Shown: positions 1-11,600 of the stretch, in pieces
Numbering within the stretch: position 1 is the first letter of the stretch
Layout: each line of letters begins with the position of its first letter
Assembly: GCA_016858145.1 (NCBI GenBank)
Contig: JAEHOE010000002.1
Span: 3,348,001-3,412,000 of the forward strand
Length of the DNA stretch: 64,000 bases
Direction of reading: 5' to 3'
Origin: Edaphochlamys debaryana
Taxonomy: Eukaryota > Chlorophyta > Chlorophyceae > Chlamydomonadales
The notes under the pieces: model-generated
Database searches by the model: none
What the model was told of the DNA's origin: nothing
What the model saw: the letters and a program-made list of their open reading frames with translations, nothing else
Made by a program: the position numbers and the translations under genes

Positions 1-2359
1 AGGGCGGTGGCGCGGTGGCGGGGGGCCACTGGGACGACGCACGCAACCCCATGTCCCTCTACCACGCCCACCCGCACCTGCCCAAAGACGGCCAGTCGCT
101 CCACGGCAGCTCGCTACAAACCCCGGTTCCCACGGGAGGGGAGCGTTCCGGGTCACGCCGGCGCGCTGGCGGCCCCACGGAGCCAGGGCCAGCGCCCGCG
201 GGCCCCGGGTCCCACCCCGACGGCTCCCGCTCCCGCTCCTCCGCCGCCGCCCCGGGCCCCCGCCCGAGGTCGCCGTTCGAGGCTGCCGCGTACGACAGGA
301 GCCAGAACGGTACGGCACACGGTACGGCAGATGATCACGTGGTGGTCATGGATTACGTAACGGTGCCGACCAAGGCGCTCGGCTCGGGGATGCTGCCGGC
401 CGCGTCCGCGGCGGCGCCCGAGGCCGTCGCCGCGGCCCTGGCCCCTCCCATGAGCCTCCGGGGCAAGGTGCAGGCGTACTTTCAAAAGTGGAGGGGCGTG
501 AACGACACGCTGCTGGTGAGGCTGGGGGCTGTGTGTTCTGGAGGGCCGGGAAAAGGGCACGGGGGTATGGGCGCGTGGGTATGTTGAAGGGTAGCAAGGG
601 CAGGGGCTGCTTGCGGCGGGTGCCGGGGGAGGCAGAGCGCGTGGTGTGCTGATATGTGGGGCTCGGGCCTCCGGGGTGGGGCAGGGAACGGTACGCTGCT
701 GGCGAGGCCAAGGGCTGTGCCGTGTGTGACGAATGCTGAGAGAACGGGTGTGCAGCGTGGGCTGCGGTTGGGCTGGCCTGGACCAGTGGCTGGCTTCGGA
801 CCCCCCAGCACGTGCCTTGATCGCTCCCCCCCCCCTCACCCCACCCGCCACCCCCGACAGCCGCTTGACGCCCCCATCGACGTGGCCTGGTCCTGGTTTG
901 GCGCCTTCGTCTCCATAGCCACCGTGGCGCTGCTCAACCAGTACCTGTCGTGAGTGCTGCGGGAGGCTCGCGGGCAGCCTGAGGCCGGGTTATCTGTCGT
1001 GGCGGCTTGCGCAGTATCGGGTCCTGGGTCCTGGGTCCCGGGTCCCGGGTCCTGAGCGCGCGGCTGCCATCCGCGACTGCACCTTTTTAGCAGGAGTGGC
1101 AGGCGCGCCATTAATGCTGTGGCTGCCATCCGTGACTCCCGCGCCTCCTGCCCGTGTTCGCAGGCCCGAGATCGACATGGCGCTCATGATTGCCTCCTTC
1201 GGGGCCTCGGCGGTGCTGCTGTTCGGGGTGCCGGCGTCCAAGCTGGGGCAGCCGCGCAACTTCGTGGGTGAGCGGTTGTGACAGGGCGGGGGATTAAGGC
1301 GAGGGGCGATGTGGCAGTAGGCGGGGTGGAGGCTGATGCGCGGTCGAGTTGGGGCGTGATGGCAACGGAAGGCCGGAGGGACGTGCGTTAGGCCCGGCGC
1401 TCCCCGGCCCCGCGTACGTCCCACCCACCCTCACGCCCCAACCACCCGGGCTCCCGACACACATCATGAACCCCTCTCCTTCCCCGCCTCCCCCTGCCCT
1501 GCATCCCCCCCCTTTTCCCCCCGCAGGCGGCCAGGTCCTCTCCGCGCTGGTGGGCGTGCTGGTGCGGCTCATCTTCATCGACGCCCCCCACCTGCTGTGG
1601 CTCTCGAGCGCCCTGGGCATGAGCACAGCGCTGGCGGTCATGCAGGCCACGCGCACCGTGCACCCGCCAGGTGCGTACGGCGTGTATTGTACGGCGGGCA
1701 CGTGGTGTACGGCAGGGGCAGGGCGAACTGGACAGCGTCTTGGGCTGGGCTTGCGGTGATTGTTGGCTTGGTAGGGGCTTGGCAGCGGCTTCGGGCGGGC
1801 GAGTACGTGGTGAGGGCGAGGCTGCGGCTGGCGCCCATGTCCTGACAATGTGACACTCGCTGTCTCCCGCAGGCGGCGCCTCGGCCCTCATTGCCTCCTC
1901 GGTGCACACGCTGGGCCCCGACAAGGGCTTCCGCTTCCTGGGCACCGTGTTCTTCGGGTAAAGCCGGGGAATCCAGGGTTTGAGGGTCATGGATAATTGC
2001 GGGAACAGAGGGTACAGGGTTACAGGGAGGGTTCAGGCGTACTGCGCTCTAGGCGCACGAAGCGGGGGGAGCGCTCAGCAAGGATTGAGTAGTAAGGGAG
2101 GTTGGGGGCGCTGGAAGCGCAGACCTTCCGGTAGCACGGCTATCTTGGCGGGCCGTTCCCCTCGAGGCGGCAGGGGAGGTCAGCCCCTGTGCACGGCCCC
2201 TCAACCCGCCTTGCGGGCTCGCCCCAATCCGCTTCCCCGCCCCCCACCCCCCAACTCCCCTCCCCCGCCCCCAGGAGCTGCGCCATGCTGGCTGTGGCCC
2301 TCGTCATCAACAACCTGTCCAGCCGCCGGAGGTACCCCACCTACTGGATGGGCCACTGA
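1..2359 (+). CDS. HPP-family integral membrane protein, 5' end possibly outside the window
   Basis: Six exons join in frame: about 1-515, 861-949, 1164-1267, 1527-1670, 1873-1957 and 2275-2359, ending in TGA. The frame is open to the window edge. The first ATG is at 51, which would give 323 residues, but an earlier start outside the window is possible. The N-terminal 100 or so residues are rich in Ser, Pro, Arg and Ala, as expected of a plastid transit region or disordered lead. Four hydrophobic segments follow: WSWFGAFVSIATVALL, LMIASFGASAVLLFG, QVLSALVGVLVRLIFI and LAVALVINNL near the end. The family signature HPPGGASAL spans the exon 4/5 junction. HPP proteins of cyanobacteria and plant plastids are known to move nitrite across membranes, so a plastid nitrite transporter is the leading inference. 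The substrate cannot be read from sequence. No TGTAA poly(A) signal was seen shortly after the stop. Confidence 0.85.
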
Positions 2360-4445
2360 GGGCCGGCGCGCCCTGCGGCTGGCAGGCCTCGGGAGGCAGA
2401 TAGAGCTGGGGGGCACTGGCGCTGGGGCGTGTGGTCTGCTCATCGCACCGAGGGAGAGGAGCGCCGGGAAGCCCACCTGAGGGGCGGCCGGTCAGCACCG
2501 TTACAGCCGTACGTGTACATACCGCAGCGCGGCGCTGGGGCGCGTGGTTGTGCGAACGGCCGGGCTACGGAGAGGCGCGGGCGGCGCTAAGCAGCCTTGC
2601 AGTTCCCCTGGAGAGACGGCCAGGAGGGCAGGTTGGCAGCGCCCTGGCCGTGCCCCTTATTCGCTGCGCGGCGAGAGGCGCGGGCGGCTGCAGGTAGCAC
2701 ACACAGCTGAAGTCCCATCGGAGGGGTGCCGGGGTGAGCAGGCCAGCAGGGCCATGGCCGTACTGCCAAGCCCTGGCGCTTGGGCAGGTGGCGTGACCCG
2801 GCTTTTAGCAGGGGCGCGGGAGCGCAAGCGGCTTGGAGCCTGCACATTCAGTTAGAGGAGAGGACGCTGGAGAGGGCCGCTGCTCCCAACACGCCGCCCA
2901 CCGGCGGTCGAGCAGCAATCGGGCAAGCAGTGGGTGGGCAAGTGGCGGGGTTGGGGAGGGAGGTATGTGCGTGCTTTAATTGCTGCTGCTATGGTGCATC
3001 AAAGTGGGGATCTGGGGAGGCGGCCCGTGGCACACATGCCCAAGGAGCATGCGATGCAATCACACGACGTCGTTTGATGGTTCATGTTGGCTTGAGGCGG
3101 GATTTGGGGCCCAGTTGCAGGCGCTGCGCAAGGCGGAGGTAGCTGTTGGGGGGCTCGCTCCCTAACGCTCATGAGGGCCAGAAGTGCCAGGGTATTCAAA
3201 GTTTACTTGGGCTACAAGGGGCTGCAGGCGCGGATGGCCTGTGAATGCAGGTCCATGGTCGCAGTAGGGGGTTAAACCCTGCAGGGAGGGCAACATGGGG
3301 TTGGGCCGGTGTTTTTCCCTGTTCCTGGATGCATCCTATATGCATATGAATCGGCTTCTGTGCGGAAGGGTGGTGGTGGACTAGCATGAAGCTTGCGCGC
3401 CAAAGACGCGCTGAACCACGGCCGACTCGCTTGCAGTACGACTGAGCGTGTATCATATGCATGGACCGGGCACGGCCACTGTGAGGTTGGTGACATGGAT
3501 GGGCAGTTTCTGCGCTGGTTCGGCTTGATTACTTTATCATGACACCAGCAGCTAGCTCGTTCGTACAAGTCTGGCCTGATGAAAGGCGGATGGGCGAGTT
3601 GCGGGGAGCGCAAGTCCACTGAGTGTGTGCTCTACCAGACAAGCTTGTCTCTTAAGAGCTCGAGGACCAAATACATCATGTGTGAACGCTGGTTTACTTG
3701 TTATGTCCCATTTGTGTTTCTTTAAGGCGTGCCAACCGAGGGCAGTCCATTGCCTGATGTGCCTGGATTGCAGAGGAAGCGGTGGTGACCGAGAACGGCT
3801 GATGCTTAGCTAGCGAGGCGGGTATGTGCTCCGCTCTGCAACAAGCTTGTGGCTCTTACTACCGGACGCTGAGTGTTGGTTGGCGCAAACGTTGCGTGTT
3901 GGTTGTCAGCGCTGGGTTGCTACTCCTGATAGCTCTTGCGCAAGTACAGATAGAGGTGTTGGACGGCTCCGACTCTGTCAGCAGGCCGTCGTCAATGCCC
4001 TTACAAGTTTTACTGGCTTTGGATGGCTCTGAGTTGCGTTGCCCTGAACGGCGCCCAGACCCAGTCTGCATGGGCCCTATCTCTCCGAACTGTGCGCACT
4101 GTCCACCACGATCGTTCGACTACCCTGCGCTTCAGCACCTGCTTCGGACTCCCACCCAGTAGAGCGCCTCCGCGTTTCACCGCCCAGCTGCTTGCCGGCG
4201 GCAGAGCCGTCGCCTCGTGCCCCATGCAGCTGACTGAGCCCGTGTTCGTTCACGCCTCCACATCTCCATCCGTCCAGCCGCTCTACTGCTTGCCGCCGTA
4301 CGCCGGACTCAAGAGTCCCCCATGCACTCATGAGTTAAGCTACGGTTCCCTAGTGTGGAATCCATCTCCGTCCGCCTCTCTTGCTTGCTGCTTGCCGCCC
4401 TCGACCACGCACCGCGGCACTGTCACAGTGACGGCGTCCCCGGTC
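2360..4445. other. intergenic / 3' flanks of two convergent genes
   Basis: This 2.1-kb stretch lies between the stop of the HPP gene and the stop of the MYND-finger gene on the other strand, so it should hold both 3' UTRs. Short ORFs occur on both strands, but none has family resemblance or convincing splice partners. A 112-codon ATG frame at 3824-4162 includes one hydrophobic run but is otherwise unremarkable. I see no repeat or RNA gene. Confidence 0.5.
4001..4005 (-). terminator. candidate TGTAA polyadenylation signal of the MYND-finger gene
   Basis: The minus strand reads TGTAA here, about 440 nt beyond the stop codon at 4446. TGTAA is the usual poly(A) signal of volvocine algae. The pentamer is short enough to occur by chance, so this is only a candidate. 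Confidence 0.35.
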
Positions 4446-7400
4446 TCAGGGCCGCTCTCCGCAGAAGAGCGCGTGGCCGTGCGTCCTCGCGCTCAGCTCG
4501 CACGCGTCGCTGCAGAACCAGGCGCACCCGCAGCCGCCCTTGCAGGGCCGCAGCCGGCGGGCCTCCCCCGCCGCGCCCTTGCCGCGACGCTGGTCGCAGT
4601 AGATGCTCGAGCAGGCCCGAGGCAGCTGCTGCACAAGGGCTGGTAGAGACCCGGCGCCCGCCAGGGCTGCCACGGATGGAGCACCCGCCAAGAGCGCCGG
4701 CGGCGGCGCGCCAGCGGAGAGGGAGGTTGGTGGCGGCGGCGGCAGGGGGAGCATGGCGCGGGCTTTGGCAAGGGCGCCGCCACCCGAGCCGCCCGCCACC
4801 ACTTTCAGAAAGCTGGCCAGCGGGGGGTCCGTTGCGGTCGCCACCTCAAACAGTGAGGCGGCGGGGGGCATTCCGCAGCGGCCACGCGCCGCCAGGGCCG
4901 GCACCATGGTGTCAGGGAAACGGGCAATGAGGCGGCGCAGCAGGCGGCGCGTCGGAGGCCCCATCACGTCAGGGTCCAAGGAACCAATGGCGGAAGTCTC
5001 GATTGCTACGTCGTGAAGCACGTGCGCTACCTCGGCCCGCTCGAACAGCACCTGCCGCCAGAAGCCCGACCGTGCGCTCTCCGCAGGCTGCGCGCTCCCG
5101 CTTCCGCCCGCTCCCGCCGCCGCACCCATTCCCGCCGCTCCGCCGACTGCTGCCGCGCCGTACTCCGCCTCCATGAAGTCCATCACGGCACTGAGGGCGA
5201 GAAATGCTTAGCCCAGGTCGGCCTGCTCCGCCCAGGTCGCTAAGGGGACGGGCAGGGGCTTCTTGATGCCGTGCTGGGCCCGCCACCTGGCCCAAAAGCA
5301 CCATTCAGGCAGCCAGCGGGCGAAAGCGAAGGCGAGGAGGTCCTGCAGCTGTGCGGTTGGGCCGTTGGCCCCAGCCGCTGATGATGAGCTACCGCCGCCA
5401 GCAGAGGGGACTGCGGTTGCTGCCGCCGACTGAGCTGCTGTAGCGGCGGCTGCCTTTGTGGCGAAAGCCCAGCGCCCACCGTCCGCCGCAAGGCTCAGGC
5501 TGAGGCGGAGGAGTCGGTCAAGGTTGCATGAAAACTCCTTGGTCTGACCGGCGTCTGCCCTCCTTGACCGTCCCAGGGACAGCAGCTCCCTGAGTGTCTC
5601 CACCAGGCCCGCCGCCTCTCGGCAGTCCCCATACGCCAGCAGCCACGACAGCGGCTTCCAAGAGAGGAGGGCGCCAGAGGGGTGGGGCTGCGGGTGCTCG
5701 GCGGGTTGTGGAGGCTCGAGGAGGATGCCCGGCCAGCGGCGGAGCAGGTTGGCCAGGGCGGGCAGGAATCCAGCGGACAGGGCACGCGCCACGTCTGGTG
5801 GTGGCGTGGGCGGCAGCGGGCCTGCGGCGGCAGTGCAAGCAAGCATGCACGAACGGCACGTGTGAGTGGCTTGCTTGGTGGAAACTTGCATGTGCTCACG
5901 TAACACGACCATATTTGTGCCGGGCCCTGCCCCTGCCCCAGCCCCGCCATGCAAGTCTTACCTGGCGGCATCTCTGACGCAAACTGTCCCTTGCCCAGCT
6001 GGCAGCACAGGAGCAGGTCAACGTCGCAGCGGTACGCCAGGCGGCCCACGCCGTTGGCCACCAGGCTGGCGGGCGATGCCAGCTGGTCCATTGCCGCTGC
6101 AGCTGCCGCCCACCACGGCTGCGGCCGCCGGTTGGTGATCTGGTTCGGGGGCGGCAGCACCGCCGCAGGCCCGCCTGGCACCCCAGCGCTGCTGCTGCCG
6201 CTCTCCCCAGCCTCTCCGGAGGCCGCCCGCTGCTGCCGTCCCGCCAGGCCGCGCCGTCGCTGCCGCTCCTCCCAGAGCTGATCCAGGGCGTCGTGGGCGC
6301 AGACCAGGCCTGCGGCGCCCAGACCTGCGGCCATGCAGGCGTTGTCCGACAGCGTTACGTAGCCCTGCGGGTCGGCCGTGTGGCTCCACATCTCGTTCAT
6401 GGCAGCCACCGCCGCCACCGAGGCCCGCAGCCCCAGGCGGTAGATGGCTGCTGGGGGCAGGAAGCTGTGCCGCCGGCCCGTCCCGCCGCCCGACCCAGAT
6501 GGCGCCGACCCAGATGGGGCCCCGGGCAGCAGCGAGAGGGTCCATGAGCGGATCATCTCCAGCTGGTCGTAGCGCAGCTCCTCGCGAACGGCGCGCGTGG
6601 GGTTGATGGCCGCGGCGGTGAGGTTGGCGACGCGCGCCACGAGCAGGGAGGCAATGCCGGCGGGCCCTGGCGGCAGGCCGTACGTCGGGCCCCCGTCAAT
6701 CGCTCGGAGGGCCTCGACCGACACGGAGGCCAGCAGGAAGTCCGTGGAGGGCCCGGGCACGCCCATTCGCCGCAGCGCCAGGCGGTTGCCGGGGATGGCG
6801 ACGTGCCAGGCGAAGATCCGCACGGCCGCGCGCAGCTGCGGTACGATGTTCCGGCTTGCGGGCTCAGTGGGGCGCAGGCCCAGGAGCATGTGAGCGAAGT
6901 GCTCCAGCGCTGAGGAGGCTGACAGTGCCGCCGCCAGCTCCCTGTCGGTGCAGTAGGGGGCTGTGGCGACGGTCGTCACCTTGAGCAGGACGGCGGCGAC
7001 CTTGGCAAGGCTGGCTTTGACTGGCGCCACCACTACGCCGAAGTCCGGTGTGGCGAGCAGCTCGGCTTGCATGCGGGCGTAGAGCCGGCAGCAGGCGGCC
7101 AGCGCGCCGGCCTTGTGTAGCGCCAGCGCCGTAATGGACAATGGCAGCGTGCCGGAAATGGGCTGGTTGTCCACTACGGACAGGCCGTAAGCGAGCGCGG
7201 AGGCAATTGGCCCCCAGTTCATCACTCGCAGCAGGACTACGGGGTTTGAGGCGAGGGGCTCGCGCTGCAGGTCCTCCTCCGCTGAGCGCAGGGAAATGAG
7301 CAGCAACTTCGCGAGGGTGGTTGCGGAACTCCGGCGGCGCCAGAGCGAACCAATCGCCACTTGACTCTGAGGGGTGACGATTGCGGCGACAGCGGACTCC

Positions 7401-7582
7401 AGGGCCTCGTCAGGCACGAGAGGCGCTGCCACATGCTGATGGGCGACGGGCGGGGTGGTCGCGAGCAGGACCAGACGGGTTGCGGCCCTCAGAACGGTCT
7501 TCTCATCATTAGCTGCTTCAGCTGCACCCGGCGGGGCTACTGGCCTTTGAGGCCCTCGGGCGAGGGCGTGGCGTGGCGGCAT
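4446..7582 (-). CDS. large alpha-helical protein with C-terminal MYND-like zinc finger
   Basis: Three exons: 7582-5962, 5821-5287 and 5190-4446, joined in phases 1 and 2, giving 966 residues. ATG 7582 is the first ATG after an in-frame stop at about 7627. The GTG upstream is not a credible eukaryotic start. The second intron is inferred because the frame otherwise meets TAA at 5208 and then continues open in the same frame. Its donor GTGGCG is weak. Most of the protein is Ala/Leu-rich and helical, with Gly/Ser/Pro linkers. The last 55 residues hold a cysteine cluster: CSSIYC, then CKGGCGCAWFCSDAC, then an H-x3-C ending, in the order expected of a MYND finger. MYND fingers bind partner proteins through proline-containing peptides. 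Chlamydomonadalean genomes have many large proteins with this finger at the C-terminus and unknown roles. Partner and compartment are unknown. Confidence 0.75.
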
Positions 7583-8609
7583 GCTCGCGTCGCGTGCTCC
7601 GGGGGGTTGCACCCTGCTGCTGGCCTAGTCCATATCTGGAGTGACAAGTAGGGCTACATCAATTAGCGTATGTTGTTGTTGGTATGTACAAGGCGTGGAC
7701 CGGAACGAGCAAAGCAAACGAGAGAGTCGCGGAATGAAGCTTAGGTCAACGCTGGTCAACGCCAGCTGTCAGCAACTGCGCGCAGCTGTAGCTGCGACCC
7801 GTGCTGCATGTCATTGCCAATCAATGCCCAACCGTTACTGACGCCATGCCGCATGCCTGACTCTCGCCGTGGGTGGTCCTGGCCCGGCCGAAGCGGTGCA
7901 TGTACCCAGCATGTACCGGCATCCCCGCAAAGTCGGTTACCGCGGTTACGTATCGCTCCCCGCAAACCAACCAATTTGCTGTCAGGTGCAGCGTCAGCTA
8001 TTGAGGTACACATGGGCAGTGGTGCATGTGCGAAGGCCCGCCCATGCCACCTGCACACGCTCAGCATGAACCCGCAATTTGGTCACCTTGCAAGTCCACC
8101 ACTGGCTCAACCTTAAGCAAGTTAAGGTGCGGAGCGATAAAAAAGAGACTATCCAAGCGCACCATGAGCACCATGATGAGTACCACGGCAGCACCAACAA
8201 GCTTCCCCTGGCCTTTCAGCCACTTCCAGGCACCCTTGCCAAGAACCCCGCCTGCAGCACTTGGGCGCTGCAAGCCGCGGACTGCACGCACACAGGGATG
8301 CGACCGTCGGGAAGCCTAGCCCTGCCTAGCCCGCCGGGACGGACGATGCGGTGAGCAGGAGCGGGGTGTGTCGACCTCCAACCGCTCATTCAGGCTAATT
8401 GCTGCCTCATTGCCCATTCCAGCTCAGATGTGCCCCTCCCTGCTGCCCTGACCCCACTGCCGGGCCCCCTCCGCCGCTGCCTGCAATACTCAAGCTCCCT
8501 GTTCAAATACATTCGCACGCCCAAGTCCCTCCAGTCCCACGGTCCTCACATTTGCGCCCACTAGCTTAGCCACTACCTGCCCGGAGCTCGTCTGTAGTGT
8601 CCAGACGCT
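7583..8609. other. intergenic, 5' of the MYND-finger gene and 3' of patatin-like copy 1
   Basis: Both neighbouring genes are on the minus strand, so this interval should contain the 3' UTR of the patatin gene and the promoter of the MYND-finger gene. A hydrophobic minus-strand frame at 8061-8291 has no ATG start and no partner exon. I found no clear TGTAA signal, repeat or RNA gene. Confidence 0.4.
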
Positions 8610-11600
8610 TCACCAGATGGCATCGGGGGCCTCGCCGATGGCCTTTGCCAGGAACCTCCCGCCCTGGGCCTCCTTGCCTACGCGTTGGGCGGGCAAAGCA
8701 AGCGTGAGGCGCAGCAAGCGAACATCGCGTCCAACCCATGCCAGGCGCACGCATGCCGCTTCCCACGTCACACCGCCAGCAGCCCATCGGGTTGCTTACC
8801 GTTGTTCAGGCCCTGCAGCTCCGGCATCAGCACGAAGGGGTTCTTGGCCGCCTCGTCCAGCCCAAACACAAAGCACCGCACCCACCTGTGGATGGCGGGA
8901 GCGGAGCCGAGGCTGAGATCAAGCGGCGAGGGTGCAGAGAAGGGCTCGGGCCTACGCCCCACGGGCGTCCCGACCAAGGTCGAAGACATTCGTCACCCTC
9001 CTCTGATGATGCCCGCCCGCATGTCCGGAAATAGAGAAGGGGAAACCCACCACGTAAGGCGCAGGGCGAAGCGCGCCGCCATCATCTCGCCCATCTGTTG
9101 GCAAGTGTGAAGGGTTGTGGAATGCGGTGCATGCTGTGGATGGAGCAGCCGGCAGCACGTGCTGTGGCCCGATGCCGCGGAGCTAGCTGCACACACTTCC
9201 TCACGCACAGCTTCCTTCAGCCATGCACCAGGGGTGCGCCCATGCAGCACGCACGCACCTCTTTGTAGGCGTTCAGCACCTGGGGCCTAGGGTCGTCCAT
9301 GTTGCTGAGGGCGTCACGCCAGGCCTGGGGGCGGCGGGTGACAAGCACGAGGTGGAGGGGCCCGGGATTGGCGTGGCACGCGCGCAGGCTCGAGAGGCCC
9401 ACCTCCCCTGCCAACGCTCTTAAACCCAGTACGTGCGCATCAGATCCGGACCAACTGTCTGCTGTGCACAGTGCGTGCTGCTTATGGCACACGGACCTGC
9501 TTGGCCTCCGGTGGAAGATCCTCCCAGTCGAAGCCCTGCACGGCCGCCGCCCCGCCGCCGCCGCCCCGGGCCTGCAAGCCGCATCATGCATGCAGGGGGC
9601 CACGCAAGTAAGAAGGCAAGAAATTTAATAGTGCTTTTGCATGCACGTTACGTTACCTCCACGTTATCTAGGGTAACGTAACGTGGAGCGTTCGAGTGGG
9701 GTAACGTGGGCTCACGTTGACGTTACCCCTGCCTGGGGGGGAAACGTGAAACGTAGGCCGCTGCCAGGGGTGCCACGGTTTGGCGTGTAGACCCCGCGCT
9801 CCGTTACCTCGATCGCGCGACCACCTCCCCACCCTTCCCATAGCCGACCAACCGAGCGTCATCCAAACTATGTCAGCTACTTGCACTTCGTCGGGGGCCG
9901 CCCGCGATGTACATCGCCGCGTGCTCGGGGTCGCGAAGTGAGAATGTTGAGACGCGCTCAGTCGTGCCGCAACGTTACCCTACCGACCTCCTCTAAGCTG
10001 CTACGCATTAAGACAAGGAAGACCTTGCGGGCCCGGAATTATGCTAGATACGCTGACCTGGTCGCGCGAGCATGCGACGCATGTCGGCATCGTTGCGAGC
10101 GCTACCGCAGCGATACTCCAGCCTCTGGTACGTTCACCTCCCGCTGTGTGGAGGCGTGATTCTTGTGTACCACTGTTGGTCCGGTCGCGGCATGCACGTA
10201 ACGTGCCCCTAACGTGCCACCCCCCTCGAACCCGACCACGTTTCCCCCCGCCGTTACCCAGGGTAACGCGGAGGTAACGTAACGTGAATGTAAATAGGCT
10301 ATAACGAGGGGAGCAGGGGAAAGGTGATACGTACTGCTCACAGCTCCTCCGGTCAGCAGGGACAGACGAGCTCGGCTCAAGCTCAGAGCCCGCCAGCCTG
10401 ATGCGCGCTGGAGGCAGCCACGCACCTGCGGCTGCTGTGGCCTCCGGTAGTCGCGTTGCTCGTCCTTGATCTGGATCCGCAGGTACGTGCCCTCAGGTGC
10501 GCGCAGGAGTCCGTCTGAGGGGTGTATGTATGGGCGTGATGGTGGGTTAGGGCGTCACGGAACGCGCGTGCGTGTCCCCCTCGGACTTGTTCCCGGGGTG
10601 GGGCAGCTGGGGCAGGACAGGATTGGGAGGACAGGGCACCCCAGGGGTAGGGCCCACAAGCCAGCCCATCAGCACCCACAGTAGATGAGCCGGAACATGT
10701 TTTCCTTGTCCTCTCCGTTGGTGTCCATGGTCAGGCCCACCAGCCCGCCCACGTGCAGGATCGACTTGGGAATGTTGGCCAGGCCTGAAGGGGAGGGGGT
10801 CAGCAGGCAAGAGGGCTAGTCGTCTCTCGACGGACCGGCGGGTAACGGTAAGCAAGCATGCGGCACGGTTTGAGCCCCTTGCCTCGCACTACCGACTCAC
10901 GCTTGGCCCAGCCCCAGGTCAGTACGTTGAGCAGGCGGACGGGCGACAGCGCCACTGTGCCCAGAACCGAGCCCAGCCGCCCCAGCCAGCTGCTGCGGCG
11001 CAGCTTGGGCGCGGGCGCATCGTACCCGTCGTACGCGGCCTTGGTCCCCGTGCCTGCCGGGGATCAGGGGAAAGGGCCAGAGAGCGCCGCTGACACCTCT
11101 CCCCGCGCCCTCCTGGACTAAGCACCAGAGCGTTGGGCCTGCACCTGCGCGCTCGGAGCAGGCCGCCCTAGCAAAGCCACATGGCTGGGCGGGTGCAAGG
11201 TGTGCTTGGGCTCAGCAGGTGTGCACGGATTGGGGCCTTACCGATCGACAAGATGGCACAGTCCTTGAGCCCCGCCTTGTTGTTCCGCTGCAGCAGCTGC
11301 GCTAGGCCCATGAACGTGGGGTCGTTGTTCGCCTGAGGGAGCAGCGGTACGGGTACGGTATGGTATTAGGGCGGGTTGGCAGCAATTCAGTGGCAGTAGT
11401 AAAGGCTACGTAGGTGGTGGGGGGCAGGAGGTGGATATCAATTAGGATGTACGGATGGTGAGGCGTGGTGAAGGATGACATGATCCCGCGGCATGCAAGC
11501 GAGCGACCCACCAGTCCGCCGTCCACGAACACGCGGTAGCGCCAGTCCGCCGGCAGGGGCTCGCCCTCCCGCAGCACCGGGCGGACCTGCTTGGCTGCCG

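Noticed and set aside
3824..4162. 112-codon ATG frame with a hydrophobic stretch
   Set aside because: No homology, no splice partners, and it lies in the expected 3' UTR of convergent genes.
8061..8291. Hydrophobic minus-strand frame downstream of patatin copy 1
   Set aside because: It has no ATG start and no acceptor that connects it to the patatin gene in frame. The patatin protein already ends properly at 8610, as its paralogue does at 15703.
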